A DNA stretch of 64,000 nucleotides. Origin: Marsupella aquatica (lineage: Eukaryota; Marchantiophyta). Position 1 is the stretch's first letter, and each line of letters begins with the position of its first letter. The notes below the pieces were generated by a model. The model did no database searches and had not been told where the DNA came from. It was given only the letters and a program-made list of their open reading frames with translations. This document shows, in pieces, positions 45,156-54,906 of the stretch. The position numbers and the translations under genes are program-made. The stretch spans positions 23,374,001 through 23,438,000 of the forward strand of contig OZ316891.1 of NCBI GenBank assembly GCA_973895155.1, given 5' to 3'.

Positions 45156-45440
45156 ATGATGAATACGAGACGGGATCCAAGTATCCACTATCGTATTCAA
45201 CCTCAATGTTTTCCACCTGCAACTTTGCATCTGGAGATCTTTCGACATGAATACCAACTGAGATCCATGGATCCTATTTTTTTTGCAAGTCCAAAAACTC
45301 ATTGGGAAAATAGGAGGATGAATACCAAATGGGATCCATGGATCCCATCTAGTATTCAACCTCTACATTTTGAAGTTTTTGCATCGCATACCTTGATATT
45401 TCAGTTTGAAGACCAATTGGGATCCACGACGATTTCCTCA
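45156..45440. repeat. Degenerate GGATCC-containing tandem repeat
   Basis: About four imperfect units carrying ATGAATAC..GGGATCC and TATTCAACCT blocks; two units contain GGATCCATGGATCC. Confidence 0.45.
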
Positions 45441-45735
45441 AAAATCTACAATTTAAATTTCAGCATTCCTTGAAAAGACAGACTCTCACTTGAAAAAACC
45501 CTCGTACGGACCAATCAGGGAATGCCATGTGTACAATGCCCCCAAAAACTATAAAAGGAAGAGCTTGCATCTGTTTTTCATCTTCATTTCTCGCGATTAC
45601 TTTGAGGTTCGTTCAGTATTGAGTAGTTGTTTTCATAGAATACTGTAATCTGAATTATCTCTGTTGGATAGGAATATGTACTCCTATACAACTAAACCTA
45701 AACCAACAATGGCGATCGACCTAAACCCTAAATGA

Positions 45736-46443
45736 TCAAATGTCATGACTATGAAGCCCGTACCCACTATCGGGATTGTTGCTCTCCCAACTCGCTACAT
45801 CGTCACACCACAACAATGTGTGTAGCCTGTTCTCCACCCATAGCTTGACCCTTCCAAGCTCATCCTCATCAAAGAAACTGTCATACAGATCCCTCTCATA
45901 TCTCTCTATCCTCCAAACATAATATGCCACCCAAGACTTCAATGATATAGGTGACATCATCGCGAGGGCATCAATAGGAGTAATTTGACGCAAGAGGACT
46001 CGAAACGTGGACGCGGTTGAGTGTCGAGTCCAATGTCGATTTTCAGATATGTTTTCAACAATGTCCAGCAACACTTTTATGGCTGCCCATCCCTTCGAGT
46101 GAGTCATTAGGAATCTCCATTTCCTACTAACTCTTGACAATACACGCATGTTGTTGATTGCGTTGAATGTAGCATTATCATCTCTACCATGAGCATTTGC
46201 ACATTCAAATCTGTTTTGAAGTAGAGGCCAAATGTGTCCCTCCGTCAGATCATCCGGGAGGCCGGGGATGAGACTCTGCTTTCGGGCTTCCTGACTGCGC
46301 AATGGATAACGCATAGGCTCCCCCCCAGAACTCCCGGGAGAACTCCATATTAACAACTTATTGGAAAGAGCTATCAATTTTAGCTCAGTAACGGTCGTCC
46401 TGAACGTCTCAAGCCGTGCAGCGCACTTCTCATGATAACACCT
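45736..46443 (-). pseudogene. F-box-like ORF 1, 5' end lacking ATG
   Basis: Residues SLIPGLPDDLTEGHIWPLL ... LSRVSRKWRFLMTHSKGW resemble an F-box, which would link a substrate adaptor to an SCF ubiquitin ligase through SKP1. A C-terminal domain with KSWVAYYVWRIERYERDLYD follows. It is a paralogue of 47067-47729 (LIPGLPDEVVELHIWPRI ... RKWRHLITNSILW). The homologous N-terminal residues upstream of the first in-frame ATG (46314) are in an open frame that reaches a stop at 46446-46444 without an ATG, so the start has been lost or lies in another exon. Confidence 0.5.
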
Positions 46444-46446
46444 CTA

Positions 46447-47066
46447 CGCATTGGATCCTTCCATGTTGAACAAGAGAATAGTGTCAAGTGGAGACCTCCA
46501 TGATAAGGCAACCAAAGAGTGAATAGTGATATGGATGATTGACCTCACAAATTTTGCCCAAAACTTATGGTTTATTGCTAGGAGCAGATTAACTACAAAA
46601 ACATTGTCTAAATATTATGGGACTGTTCGATATATTACGGGGTCTCCTATCTGTTATCCATCTCAGAGAGGGTCTCTGAGATTTTGCGGATTGTGCCCGC
46701 CAATTTGTCAACACAATATAGTACACTTATCTTAGAGACTCTGGCCGACTTCACGAGGACAAAAGTGATGGTAAACGACCTCTCCAAGACACATCTCAAA
46801 GACTCTCGCCAACATGAGAAGGACAATTGTGTACTGCCATGTATGTTGAAGAGGTCACTAACATACGAGAACACCGCACTGAGATTCCGCTCAAAAAATT
46901 AAAACTTTTACTATTCAAATTTTTTTGTACAAAATTGTTCTAATTGGTCTATTACACAAAATTGGTCTAATTGTTCTAATTGGTCTATTACACTAATGCA
47001 GGCTGATATTTGACATGGCATTCAATGTGGGCAAACAACTTTCACATTGGTGCTCAGTCGATGCCA
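46447..47066. other. Spacer between F-box-like ORFs
   Basis: No gene was seen. It contains scattered GAGGGTCTCTGAG-like segments that resemble the minisatellite at 47879-49110. Confidence 0.4.
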
Positions 47067-47729
47067 CTAAAAATTGTCACGATTAACAGGAACACCATTA
47101 TCAAGTCTTTCTTGAACCTGTTCAATGTACCAGTTATCAACACGAGTCCTTTTCCAAGACTCTACTTGCGCTTGCTCAAGACCATATACGGAGAGGTAGC
47201 AATCCACTTCCTCTGAAGCACATAACAACCAAGAATCGATCCTTTCATTTAAGATACTATCAGACAACCGACTCCAAACATTGATCGGTGGGAACGCTCT
47301 CACTGAATCTCGAAAGAACAAAGGGGTCACTGTAGGCCATCTTACGCAACAAAATGCTATAGCTGTAGTCATTGCAACCCATAGTATGGAGTTTGTTATC
47401 AAATGTCTCCATTTCCTGTTGATATGAGCAACTGATCGCACCGTCAGGAAGAGAGTCTTCACTGGATGATGACCATCCCGAACTGGATCCAAAACTGCAA
47501 CACCTTCGAGCATTGACCGAATCCGGGGCCAGATGTGCAACTCCACAACCTCATCAGGCAACCCTGGAATCAAGTTACTCACTGGAGGGTGACATCGTAG
47601 GGGATAACGAGGATTCCAAATGCGAGCACGGTCTTGTTCCTTACTAGCCAGAAGCGTCCGCAATTCCAATCTAAGCTTTTGTTGTGTCCTATCAATCAAA
47701 AGCTCACATTCGCCTGCGCCGCAATCCAT
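47067..47729 (-). CDS. F-box-like ORF 2, ~220 aa
   Basis: The start is chosen at ATG 47729-47727 because homology with the neighbouring F-box-like ORF begins near there; the frame is open further upstream to 47873 but that part runs into the minisatellite flank. The F-box-like segment LIPGLPDEVVELHIWPRI and the later INRKWRHLITNSILW are conserved with ORF 1. The C-terminal half (WSRLSDSILNERIDSWLLC...) matches the position of the ORF 1 tail. Predicted role: substrate receptor of an SCF-type E3 ligase, uncertain. No internal stops. Confidence 0.55.
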   Translation of the reverse strand: MDCGAGECELLIDRTQQKLRLELRTLLASKEQDRARIWNPRYPLRCHPPVSNLIPGLPDEVVELHIWPRIRSMLEGVAVLDPVRDGHHPVKTLFLTVRSVAHINRKWRHLITNSILWVAMTTAIAFCCVRWPTVTPLFFRDSVRAFPPINVWSRLSDSILNERIDSWLLCASEEVDCYLSVYGLEQAQVESWKRTRVDNWYIEQVQERLDNGVPVNRDNF

Positions 47730-47878
47730 AGTAAGTTTGTAACAAAAAAACATGCCTAATCTGAGAGCGGGCGGATGGTCTACCCTCCTATTGTGACCCT
47801 GTCCATAGCAAACCCTAAACACTAAACTGACAAGAACAACGGATACATAATATCGGTCACATAAAATGGTCATTTATC

Positions 47879-49110
47879 CTAAACCCTAAACCCTAGGCCC
47901 AAAACAAGTGACCCTATTTGGCTGTTTGGTAAATGTCGGCGAGGGTCTCTGAAATACAATGTTGGCGAGGGTCTCCAAGATACAATGAGGAAGGAAACCT
48001 GTTCATGTCGGCAGAGGTCGTCCAGATCAGACAATACCGGCATTTGATACAAGTTTGCCGACCTCAAAGTCAAGATTGGTTGGTCATTTTTCCTAAACCC
48101 TAAACCCTAGGCCCAACACAGGTGACCCTATTCAGCTGTTTGGTAAATGTCGGCGAGGGTCTCCGAAATATCAGTGAGGGTCTCAGTAATACAATGTCTG
48201 CGAGGGTCTCCGAGATACAATGAGGAAGGAAACCTGTTCATGTTGGCGGAGGTCACCGAGATCAGACAATACCGGCATTTGATACAAGTTTGTCGACCTC
48301 AAAGTCAAGATTGGTTGGTCATTTTTCCTAAACCCTAAACCCTAGGCCCAACACAGGTGACCCTATTCAGCTGTTTGGTAAATGTCGGCGAGGGTCTCCA
48401 AAATACAATGTCGGCGAGGGTCTCCGAAATACCTTGTCAGCGAGGGTCTCAGTAATACAATGTCGACGAGGGTCTCCAAAATACCCTGTTAACAAGGGTC
48501 TCAGTAATACAATGTTGGCAAGGGTCTCCGAGATACAATGAGGAAGGAAACCTGTTCATGTTGGCGGAGGTCGCCAAGATCAGACAATACCGGCATTTGA
48601 TACAAGGTTACCGACCTCAGAGTCAAGATTGGTTGGTTAACACATTCATCCATTCATAGGAACCGTTCATACATAATATCGGTCACATATAACCGCGTCT
48701 TTTTTCCTAAACCCTAAACCCTAGTCCCAAAATAGGTAACCCTATTCGGCTATTTGGTAAATGTCGGCGAGGGTCTCCGAAATACAATGTTGGCGATGGT
48801 TTCCGAGATACAATGAGGAAGGAAACCCTATTCGGCTATTTGGTAAATGTCGGCGAGGGTCTCCGAAATACAATGTCGGCGAGGGTCTCCAAAATACAAT
48901 GTCGGTGATGGTTTTCGAGATACAATGAGGAAGGATACAATGAGGAAGGAAACCCTATTCGGCTATTTGGTAAATGTCGGCGAGGGTCTCCGAGATACAA
49001 TGTTGGCGATGGTCTCCGAAATACAATGTCGGCGAAGGTCGCCGAGATCAGACAATACCCGCATTTGATACAAGGTTGCTGACCTCAGTTAGAGTCAAGA
49101 TTGGTTGGTT
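47879..49110. repeat. Higher-order minisatellite with telomere-like blocks
   Basis: Built from ~28-30-bp units AATGTCGGCGAGGGTCTCC plus GAAATAC, arranged in at least four larger blocks. Blocks start with CCTAAACCCTAAACCCTA (near 47878, 48088, 48328, 48707) and end with GGCATTTGATACAAG..GACCTCA..GTCAAGATTGGTTGG. The closing part is homologous to the 3' end of the adjacent SWIM ORF (49048-49110). Confidence 0.85.
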
Positions 49111-50259
49111 AACACATTGATCTGTGTCGATATTCCTTTTGAAGATGTTTGCAAAGCACCAGTACAAGTGCTTGCACGGGAAGTAGGCTCTTCCCATAGA
49201 CTCCCTGTACATGAAATCCTTGCAGGAGCAACTTGGGAAGACACAGATCTGTACGCAATGTATTGAAGTTTGGCCCCTACAAGTGTTGTTCACCATGAGC
49301 CTCACGCCTGTAGCATTCCCTGTTTTGATTCTCCTCATTGATGTGCACACAATTGCCTCGGTCTTAGAATTATGGATACGTGTGGCAGCGTACTTGGAGG
49401 TGTCTGACCTCCTTCGCCTTGCCTGGCCATTGCGTCGAGTACCACGCTCATTAGGCATTGTAGGATCTATCCGCTCTGGGTATGTGTTCAAATCCATTAT
49501 GATGTCGCCAGCACTCACCAATTCATTCATAACATCTTCACCAAAAATGACGTCCACTCCATTGTTGTGCAAGAACAGGACCTCTTCTTCTGTAAGATTA
49601 GTTCCACGAGAGACAGGAAACTTTGAAGGCAGTGGTGGTAAAACACCGGTAATAAATGGCAAAGATGATTTTGTGCAACACTGGTTATTTGGGCAAAACC
49701 AATACGGATATGGAACACCTGGTTTGTTAAATTTACTCCCAGCCAGCCAATAGATACCGACAATGCCTAATCCGCTTACTTTTAGTCTTGCCTCTCTGAT
49801 AAATTGAGCACATACTCCCCGTTCCTTGCCTTTGAATGCACCTCGACAATCGGGACTCTTACCAATCGTTGAGATGCGAGCCAAAAAGAACATGCCTGGA
49901 ACCAAATCACTTTCCTGAACACGTCTTCTCACGGGCTCCAGACGTGGGGTTGACCTCGTCCTTCGGGGTTCCACAATGACAACATCTGGTTCGCCCGAGC
50001 CACGAGAGCCATCGGACGACAGATCCACAACTTTAGCATCCTGGCTTTTCAAGTTTGCGTCCCTATTTGCAATCCCCCTGAACTTCCTCTTCTTTGGTCT
50101 GGTTACCAAAACAATGTCAGGCCGGTGGGAATCTTCTACTACAACATGATGGCCAGCAGCGGCCTTCCCGCGTTTCATAGGAACCGTTTCTACATCTCCG
50201 CTAAGTGGGTCCGCGGATGAGAACTCACGCAAGTGTGGTTGAGTTACAGCGGTGTTCAA
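49048..50259 (-). CDS. SWIM zinc-finger protein, N-terminus uncertain
   Basis: About 400 residues with a C-terminal SWIM zinc finger: CSCKDF ... FPCKHLYW, the CxCx(n)CxH pattern found in MULE transposases, FAR1/FHY3-type regulators and SWIM-only plant proteins. Upstream there is a Cys-containing segment (WFCPNNQCC) and a basic region (RRNGQARRRRSD). No DDE transposase core is visible, so a regulator or a domesticated fragment is more likely than an active transposase. The first in-frame ATG is at 50178. The same frame continues upstream to an ATG at 50559 but for a single TGA (50310-50308), so the full protein may originally have been ~500 residues. The minisatellite abuts its 3' end. Confidence 0.65.
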   Translation of the reverse strand: MNTAVTQPHLREFSSADPLSGDVETVPMKRGKAAAGHHVVVEDSHRPDIVLVTRPKKRKFRGIANRDANLKSQDAKVVDLSSDGSRGSGEPDVVIVEPRRTRSTPRLEPVRRRVQESDLVPGMFFLARISTIGKSPDCRGAFKGKERGVCAQFIREARLKVSGLGIVGIYWLAGSKFNKPGVPYPYWFCPNNQCCTKSSLPFITGVLPPLPSKFPVSRGTNLTEEEVLFLHNNGVDVIFGEDVMNELVSAGDIIMDLNTYPERIDPTMPNERGTRRNGQARRRRSDTSKYAATRIHNSKTEAIVCTSMRRIKTGNATGVRLMVNNTCRGQTSIHCVQICVFPSCSCKDFMYRESMGRAYFPCKHLYWCFANIFKRNIDTDQCVNQPILTLTEVSNLVSNAGIV

Positions 50260-50310
50260 TTTTGGAAAGAAAGATTCTACATTCCCAACGGCAGTAGCAT
50301 CTCGAAGTCA

Positions 50311-50559
50311 AAGTTCAAACAAGCTCGGTCCCTGTCCTTTCCTCCCACTGAGTTTGTAGTTCTTCAAAGCTCCATTCTGGCTCAACACGCGAGATGCATC
50401 CAGGGTACAAGATTGTACTAACCCAACCTTTGTACTAGATGAGGATTTACGCATAGATGCGTGTACCGACTCTGCCCCGCTGTGGTTAGGCATGAGTGCT
50501 GCCTTTTCTCTGTCCATCTCCTGCAATATTGTTCTAGAAAACATATCAATTTTGGTCAT
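50311..50559 (-). pseudogene. Upstream in-frame part of the SWIM ORF
   Basis: An 83-codon frame starting with ATG at 50559 and ending at a TGA followed by CTT. No other stop lies between it and the SWIM ORF. It is Ser/Lys-rich with no domain. It is interpreted as the original N-terminus cut off by a nonsense mutation or by an unseen intron. Confidence 0.4.
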
Positions 50560-51975
50560 TTGTTATGTCTAGGCAACAGACAAAATAGGTGTATCCGAGC
50601 GTATCTCGGAGAGCTTCGCCGAGATCCGACGTGTTGACGGATATCATGCATAGGGAGGGAAAGTGTTAAGACACTTACGAGTCTCAAAAAGTTTCCCCAT
50701 TGAGAAAACCGAACAATCCACTAAGACATCCACGTGGTGAGCTCCTTTGCTTTTCCTGGTAGCGCATTGCCCTCATTCCACCACGTTTTTAGCTTCTCAA
50801 AAACTCTATAGGCAAGAACTATATTACCGGCATGCCGAAGTGAATCCAACAATTCTTTATGCTCTGTCACTTGCCTCTCCAACGGTTAATACGTGCAAAC
50901 CGCACTTTTCTTCGCTTAAACCGTTGGTATCGTATTACGGGGTCGTGGAGGGACGCTATTTGGATTCTTTTCACACCAGGATGAGTATTTTGGTTTCCGC
51001 TCCCGGAAATGTAGGTTTTGATCAAGTCTACCGACTACCCTCACCCCACAGCTTTTGATCAAGTCCTGCCGACTACCCCACTACACCTTCACTCGGAGTC
51101 ACCCAAAGAGTGCTGTCACCACCCCTACTCACAAGGCCGACTCAAACCAAGCAAGTTTCTTCAAATCATAGAACGGGAGAACACAATTCGGAAAGCGAAA
51201 AAGGGAGAAGGAACACACAACAAAAGCCCATCAAGTCAAATGTACAGATCCATATCTCTTGGGAAAAACGATACACATTGCATGAGTAACCCGGCCTCCT
51301 GCCGTCTACTCAACTCCTGCCTCTCCGGACAATGAGTATGGCTCCCCCTCACTACTCTGAACACGCTTTCAAACTCCTCAGGCTCCACTCTATCCCTCCT
51401 TGCTAACTTCACACTGAGTCCCCCTAACTACTTCGGGGCTATCCCCCTAAATACTGAAAAATCACACCAAAGCACCCCTCACAGGGTCACAACGGTGGCG
51501 GCTACCCTAGCGGCGCCGCTAAAACCTTGCACTAAGAGAAATCCTTAAACTGAAGAGGAGCATGCGGCACACACATGCTGCTAAAACCCTAAACCCAAAA
51601 CAAGGGGGCCGACGGTGCCTTCGACGGCGCCCCAACAGTACACGTGAACCCTGAAAGTGAGAGGCACCCCAAAATGGCCGAAACTAGGTGCCCTTCCAAG
51701 TGCACACCTGAGCTCACCCCTGGATAGCTCTTCTTTTCCTGCTTCCGAATCACTAAGTCGCTCCCTCAACGGACTTCAGACGCCTGAGTTATGGCCGTTT
51801 CCGTACCGCAAAAACATAAGTTCTCCAGGCCATAACTTGCTCATCCTGGCTCCGTTTGAGGAGCGCCGCCTCTTGTTGGAATCAGCTCCGCGAGCTCATC
51901 CCAACAAGCCCATGAGTGACCCCCCACTAAAATGTTGGAAATCTGGAGGCCGTACACCCACGTCCGTACGCCTAT

Positions 51976-53832
51976 CTAATCCTCCTCTTCTTCTTCGCTC
52001 TCGGTGCCCGGACTTGTGCCCCGTGAGTGGTCCTCCTCCTCATCACTCACGGGAGTGAGTGCCACCGTACTTTTCTTCTTCTTCGACGGAGTACTCTTAG
52101 TGCTGCTGCTCCCGCGCTTCCTCAAAGCAGCCAAGGCCTGCCACGCCTTGATGTACCCCTCACCAATTGTGTCCTTCCAGAGGGTAGCCTCTTCTCCGGA
52201 CCGCAACTCCAACGGTAGAACTTGCCCCGTGGCCATGGGAGTCCCGGGGGTGACAGACCTGGGTGGCATCCCCGTACTGACCTGAGCCTCCCGTAACGAT
52301 TTCCGTACCTCCCGGAGCTTCTTCTCCAAGCTCTTACTCTTCTCCTGACTCTTCTTGGCTCCATCCAACAAGGGTCCATACTTCCCACTAACCTCCTTCA
52401 CCACCATCTCGATAGCTTGGGAGATCACATCCGGGGAAAGTGTGGAGCCAGGTGTGCCGGGACTCTTCCGTTTCCCTAGACTCAGGGCCTCACTTCTCTT
52501 CGCTCGTGTCTCAAAGGCTGCCACCTGACTCCGTAGTGCTCCCACCTGGTTCCTCCACTCCATCACTTCTCCAGAATTTTGCTTCTCTTTGGCCAATGCT
52601 TGCCTCAACGCTCCTACTTCTTCTGCTTCCTTGGCCTTGGTGGACAAAGCTCCCTTCAAGTTGGTGATCTCTACGTGAGCTGCATTGATGTGCCTGACCT
52701 TCTCATGAATGGTCTGCTCCTTGGTCTTGATCACCTCCTTCAGTGACAGGATGCTCTGCTCTAACGTCTCTACTTTGACTGTGGCGTGCTTGAGAGACTC
52801 CCTCAATGCGTGGACTAGCTTGAGTCCCTCGTGGACTCCCTCTCTGAAATCCCGTAGCTCTGCCAAGTAAACATCCGGAATGTTGTATTCCAGAGGCTGT
52901 TTCGGATCTCCCACGAGTGATTCAAGCCACTCCAATGTGCAATCATCCTCCTGGTTCTCTTCTTCTCTATTATCCTCCCCACCAGCAGACAATGATTCCT
53001 CCGTGAGCTTCCCTAAAACGGTAGTGGCAATACTCCGGATCTCCGTGGTGAGAGATGATCCCGTGTCTTCATGCCCCGGAGAACCAATCAACCCTTCTGC
53101 CCTGGCCAATACAAATGACCCCATCAAATGTACAGCCCCACCTGGTTTCACACTCCCGGGCTCAGCGGCCAATAGCTTCTTCAATCCGTAGCACCACCAT
53201 CCGTACACATGGGCTGGGTAGTTCTTGATGTCCATAGCTACCACGAAATGCTCCTCATTCAGCACTCCGGATTGCACGTTGCCAAGAACCCGTTGATGCA
53301 CCTTGGCCAGGAAGCCCTTATACTCAACATCCTTGACAGCAGAAAGAGGGATGGCGGTGGTGGAGGTAGGATTGGTCACCCAAGTGGCCACCATTTTCAA
53401 CGTGAGTTCTCCCCTGATATTCCGAGGTGTGAATGAGAATTTCTGATTCTCAAGAAACAATAGCTTAGCCAACTCCACATGGGGCACTACACGTTTGAGA
53501 CATTCAAAGTAGATTCCCTCCGTTCGGAACTCCATCCCGGCCTCAATGTCCCAGCTCTTCCCTGAAGGGATGGTAATCTCCACCTTCATGAATTCTGTAA
53601 GCCCGGTGGCTTGGAAAATGTTCCGACAATCCTCCATCACCTTGGTGGAGGTCTTGGGATAAATTCGACGAAAAATCTTCCTACCCACCGGTGAGGAACC
53701 CGCTGCCAATCCCGTGCTCATCATAACTTCTCTCTCTTCCCTTTCCCGTGTAATCCGAGTCTCCACGTAGTCACGGTAAGCAGCCTTGTATCTCCGAATG
53801 CGTGACGCACTAAACTCTGGTTGATCTAGCAT
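51976..53832 (-). CDS. LTR-encoded coiled-coil protein, 618 aa
   Basis: Intact ORF from ATG 53832-53830 to TAG 51978-51976, entirely inside the 3' LTR and in element sense. Residues ~1-40 are helical and basic (RIRRYKAAYRDYVETRITRERE). Residues ~60-260 look globular, with a WWCYGLKKLLAAEPG segment. Residues ~325-460 and ~490-530 are heptad-rich coiled coils. The tail is Ser/Lys then Glu/Asp-rich (EEEEED). It has no zinc knuckle, protease, RT or membrane segment. The 5' LTR holds a near-identical copy. Its overall plan resembles the ORF at 18308-20881. The function is unknown; coiled coils suggest oligomerisation or binding of host or Gag proteins (inference). Confidence 0.85.
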   Translation of the reverse strand: MLDQPEFSASRIRRYKAAYRDYVETRITREREEREVMMSTGLAAGSSPVGRKIFRRIYPKTSTKVMEDCRNIFQATGLTEFMKVEITIPSGKSWDIEAGMEFRTEGIYFECLKRVVPHVELAKLLFLENQKFSFTPRNIRGELTLKMVATWVTNPTSTTAIPLSAVKDVEYKGFLAKVHQRVLGNVQSGVLNEEHFVVAMDIKNYPAHVYGWWCYGLKKLLAAEPGSVKPGGAVHLMGSFVLARAEGLIGSPGHEDTGSSLTTEIRSIATTVLGKLTEESLSAGGEDNREEENQEDDCTLEWLESLVGDPKQPLEYNIPDVYLAELRDFREGVHEGLKLVHALRESLKHATVKVETLEQSILSLKEVIKTKEQTIHEKVRHINAAHVEITNLKGALSTKAKEAEEVGALRQALAKEKQNSGEVMEWRNQVGALRSQVAAFETRAKRSEALSLGKRKSPGTPGSTLSPDVISQAIEMVVKEVSGKYGPLLDGAKKSQEKSKSLEKKLREVRKSLREAQVSTGMPPRSVTPGTPMATGQVLPLELRSGEEATLWKDTIGEGYIKAWQALAALRKRGSSSTKSTPSKKKKSTVALTPVSDEEEDHSRGTSPGTESEEEEED

Positions 53833-54261
53833 CCATGCATCCCGAAATCAATTTCTCAATCACCAATCCCGTCACCCGTGGCAATGTCAATTCCCTGGCC
53901 CAAAACAGCCCCCGTAGCCCGATCACTTAAATTCTCTCAATTTCCCGTCACTACTCCGTGCGGCCGCCACTAATGCCTGGAAGAATGACGCCAGCAAGCC
54001 CCACTAATCCACCATGAAAGAGAGAGCTTCAAAAATAATTAGAATCTGGAGAGAGCTTCCGGCAAGAGAGAGAAGAACCCCGTTTTTGCTTTCGGCAATG
54101 AGAGGGTCGTGCAAAAGGAAGAGGGAAAGAAAAAGGAAGGAAAAAAAAATAGAACCGAAAAAACTCCTGGCGCCTTCGCCATGCGCCCCGGCCCATTTCT
54201 CGGGCCTTACCCTTGCGTCCTCCTGCGCGCGGCCCTATGCAGGGCGCGCGGCCATTCCTCC

Positions 54262-54449
54262 CAGCTCGCGGGAGGCCCTTTAACTCCCCCCCGCTCGCGT
54301 GATCCTCCCAGCTCGCGGGAGGCCCTTTAACTCCCCCCCGCTCGCGTGATCCTCCCAGCTCGCGGGAGGCCCTTTAACTCCCCCCCGCTCGCGTGATCCT
54401 CCCAGCTCGCGGGAGGCCCTTTAACTCCCCCCCCCCGCTCGCTTGCGCT
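54262..54449. repeat. 47-bp GC-rich tandem repeat in LTR
   Basis: Four units starting CAGCTCGCGGGAGGCCC at 54262, 54309, 54356 and 54403, each with TTTAACTCCCCCCCGCTCG. They lie in the 5' (U3) part of the LTR upstream of its ORF. Confidence 0.9.
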
Positions 54450-54450
54450 C

Positions 54451-54580
54451 CTTCAGCTCGCGGAGCCTCATTAATTGCCCGGGCACGCAGCCCTATGGGC
54501 TCGCGAGGCAGCCCCTTCAGCTCGCGGAGCCCCATTAATCGCCCGGGCACGCAGCCCTATGGGCTCGCGAGGCAGCCCCT
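54451..54580. repeat. 64-bp tandem repeat in LTR
   Basis: Two units starting CTTCAGCTCGCGGAGCC at 54451 and 54515, each with GCCCGGGCACGCAGCCC. Adjacent to the 47-bp array and sharing the CAGCTCGCGG core. Confidence 0.9.
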
Positions 54581-54906
54581 CTTTCTCTCGGACGGCCACT
54601 AATGGGACTCGCCCTCCTGAGGAGGGATTTATTTAAAAAAAAACCCCCCCCTCTCCTGACTTTGCAATGGGGGTCTCAACAATAGCTCTTGAAGCAAAAC
54701 GGTAAGTCCTATGGGGCTGGTCCTGGCTAGTTTCAAGGTCCCAAAATATTTGCCCACTTAGGTCGCCGCAAATCTTAGAACTATTATGAGAGAAAGAATA
54801 TAAAGTCACCTGGGGCATCATCAACCTATAATGACGGAATTAACTAAAAATTAAAAAATGGCTTATTTACATTGACTATTAACAAGGTATCGGCCTTTGC
54901 AACCAG

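Noticed and set aside
47880-48730. Possible telomere or subtelomere from CCCTAAA blocks.
   Set aside because: Only two to three units occur in each block, embedded in a minisatellite with genes on both sides; an interstitial repeat.
51913-51930. Alternative LTR end at GAGTGACC with a nearby TTTTAGTGGGGGG tract, which would make a ~1.05-kb LTR and place the 618-codon ORF in the internal region of a tandem element array.
   Set aside because: It lacks the canonical CA end. The short solo LTR and the 17354-21348 solo LTR both end in GTCACA, matching 54942. The solo copy aligns to sequence on both sides of the ORF. It cannot be fully excluded without sequence beyond 64000.
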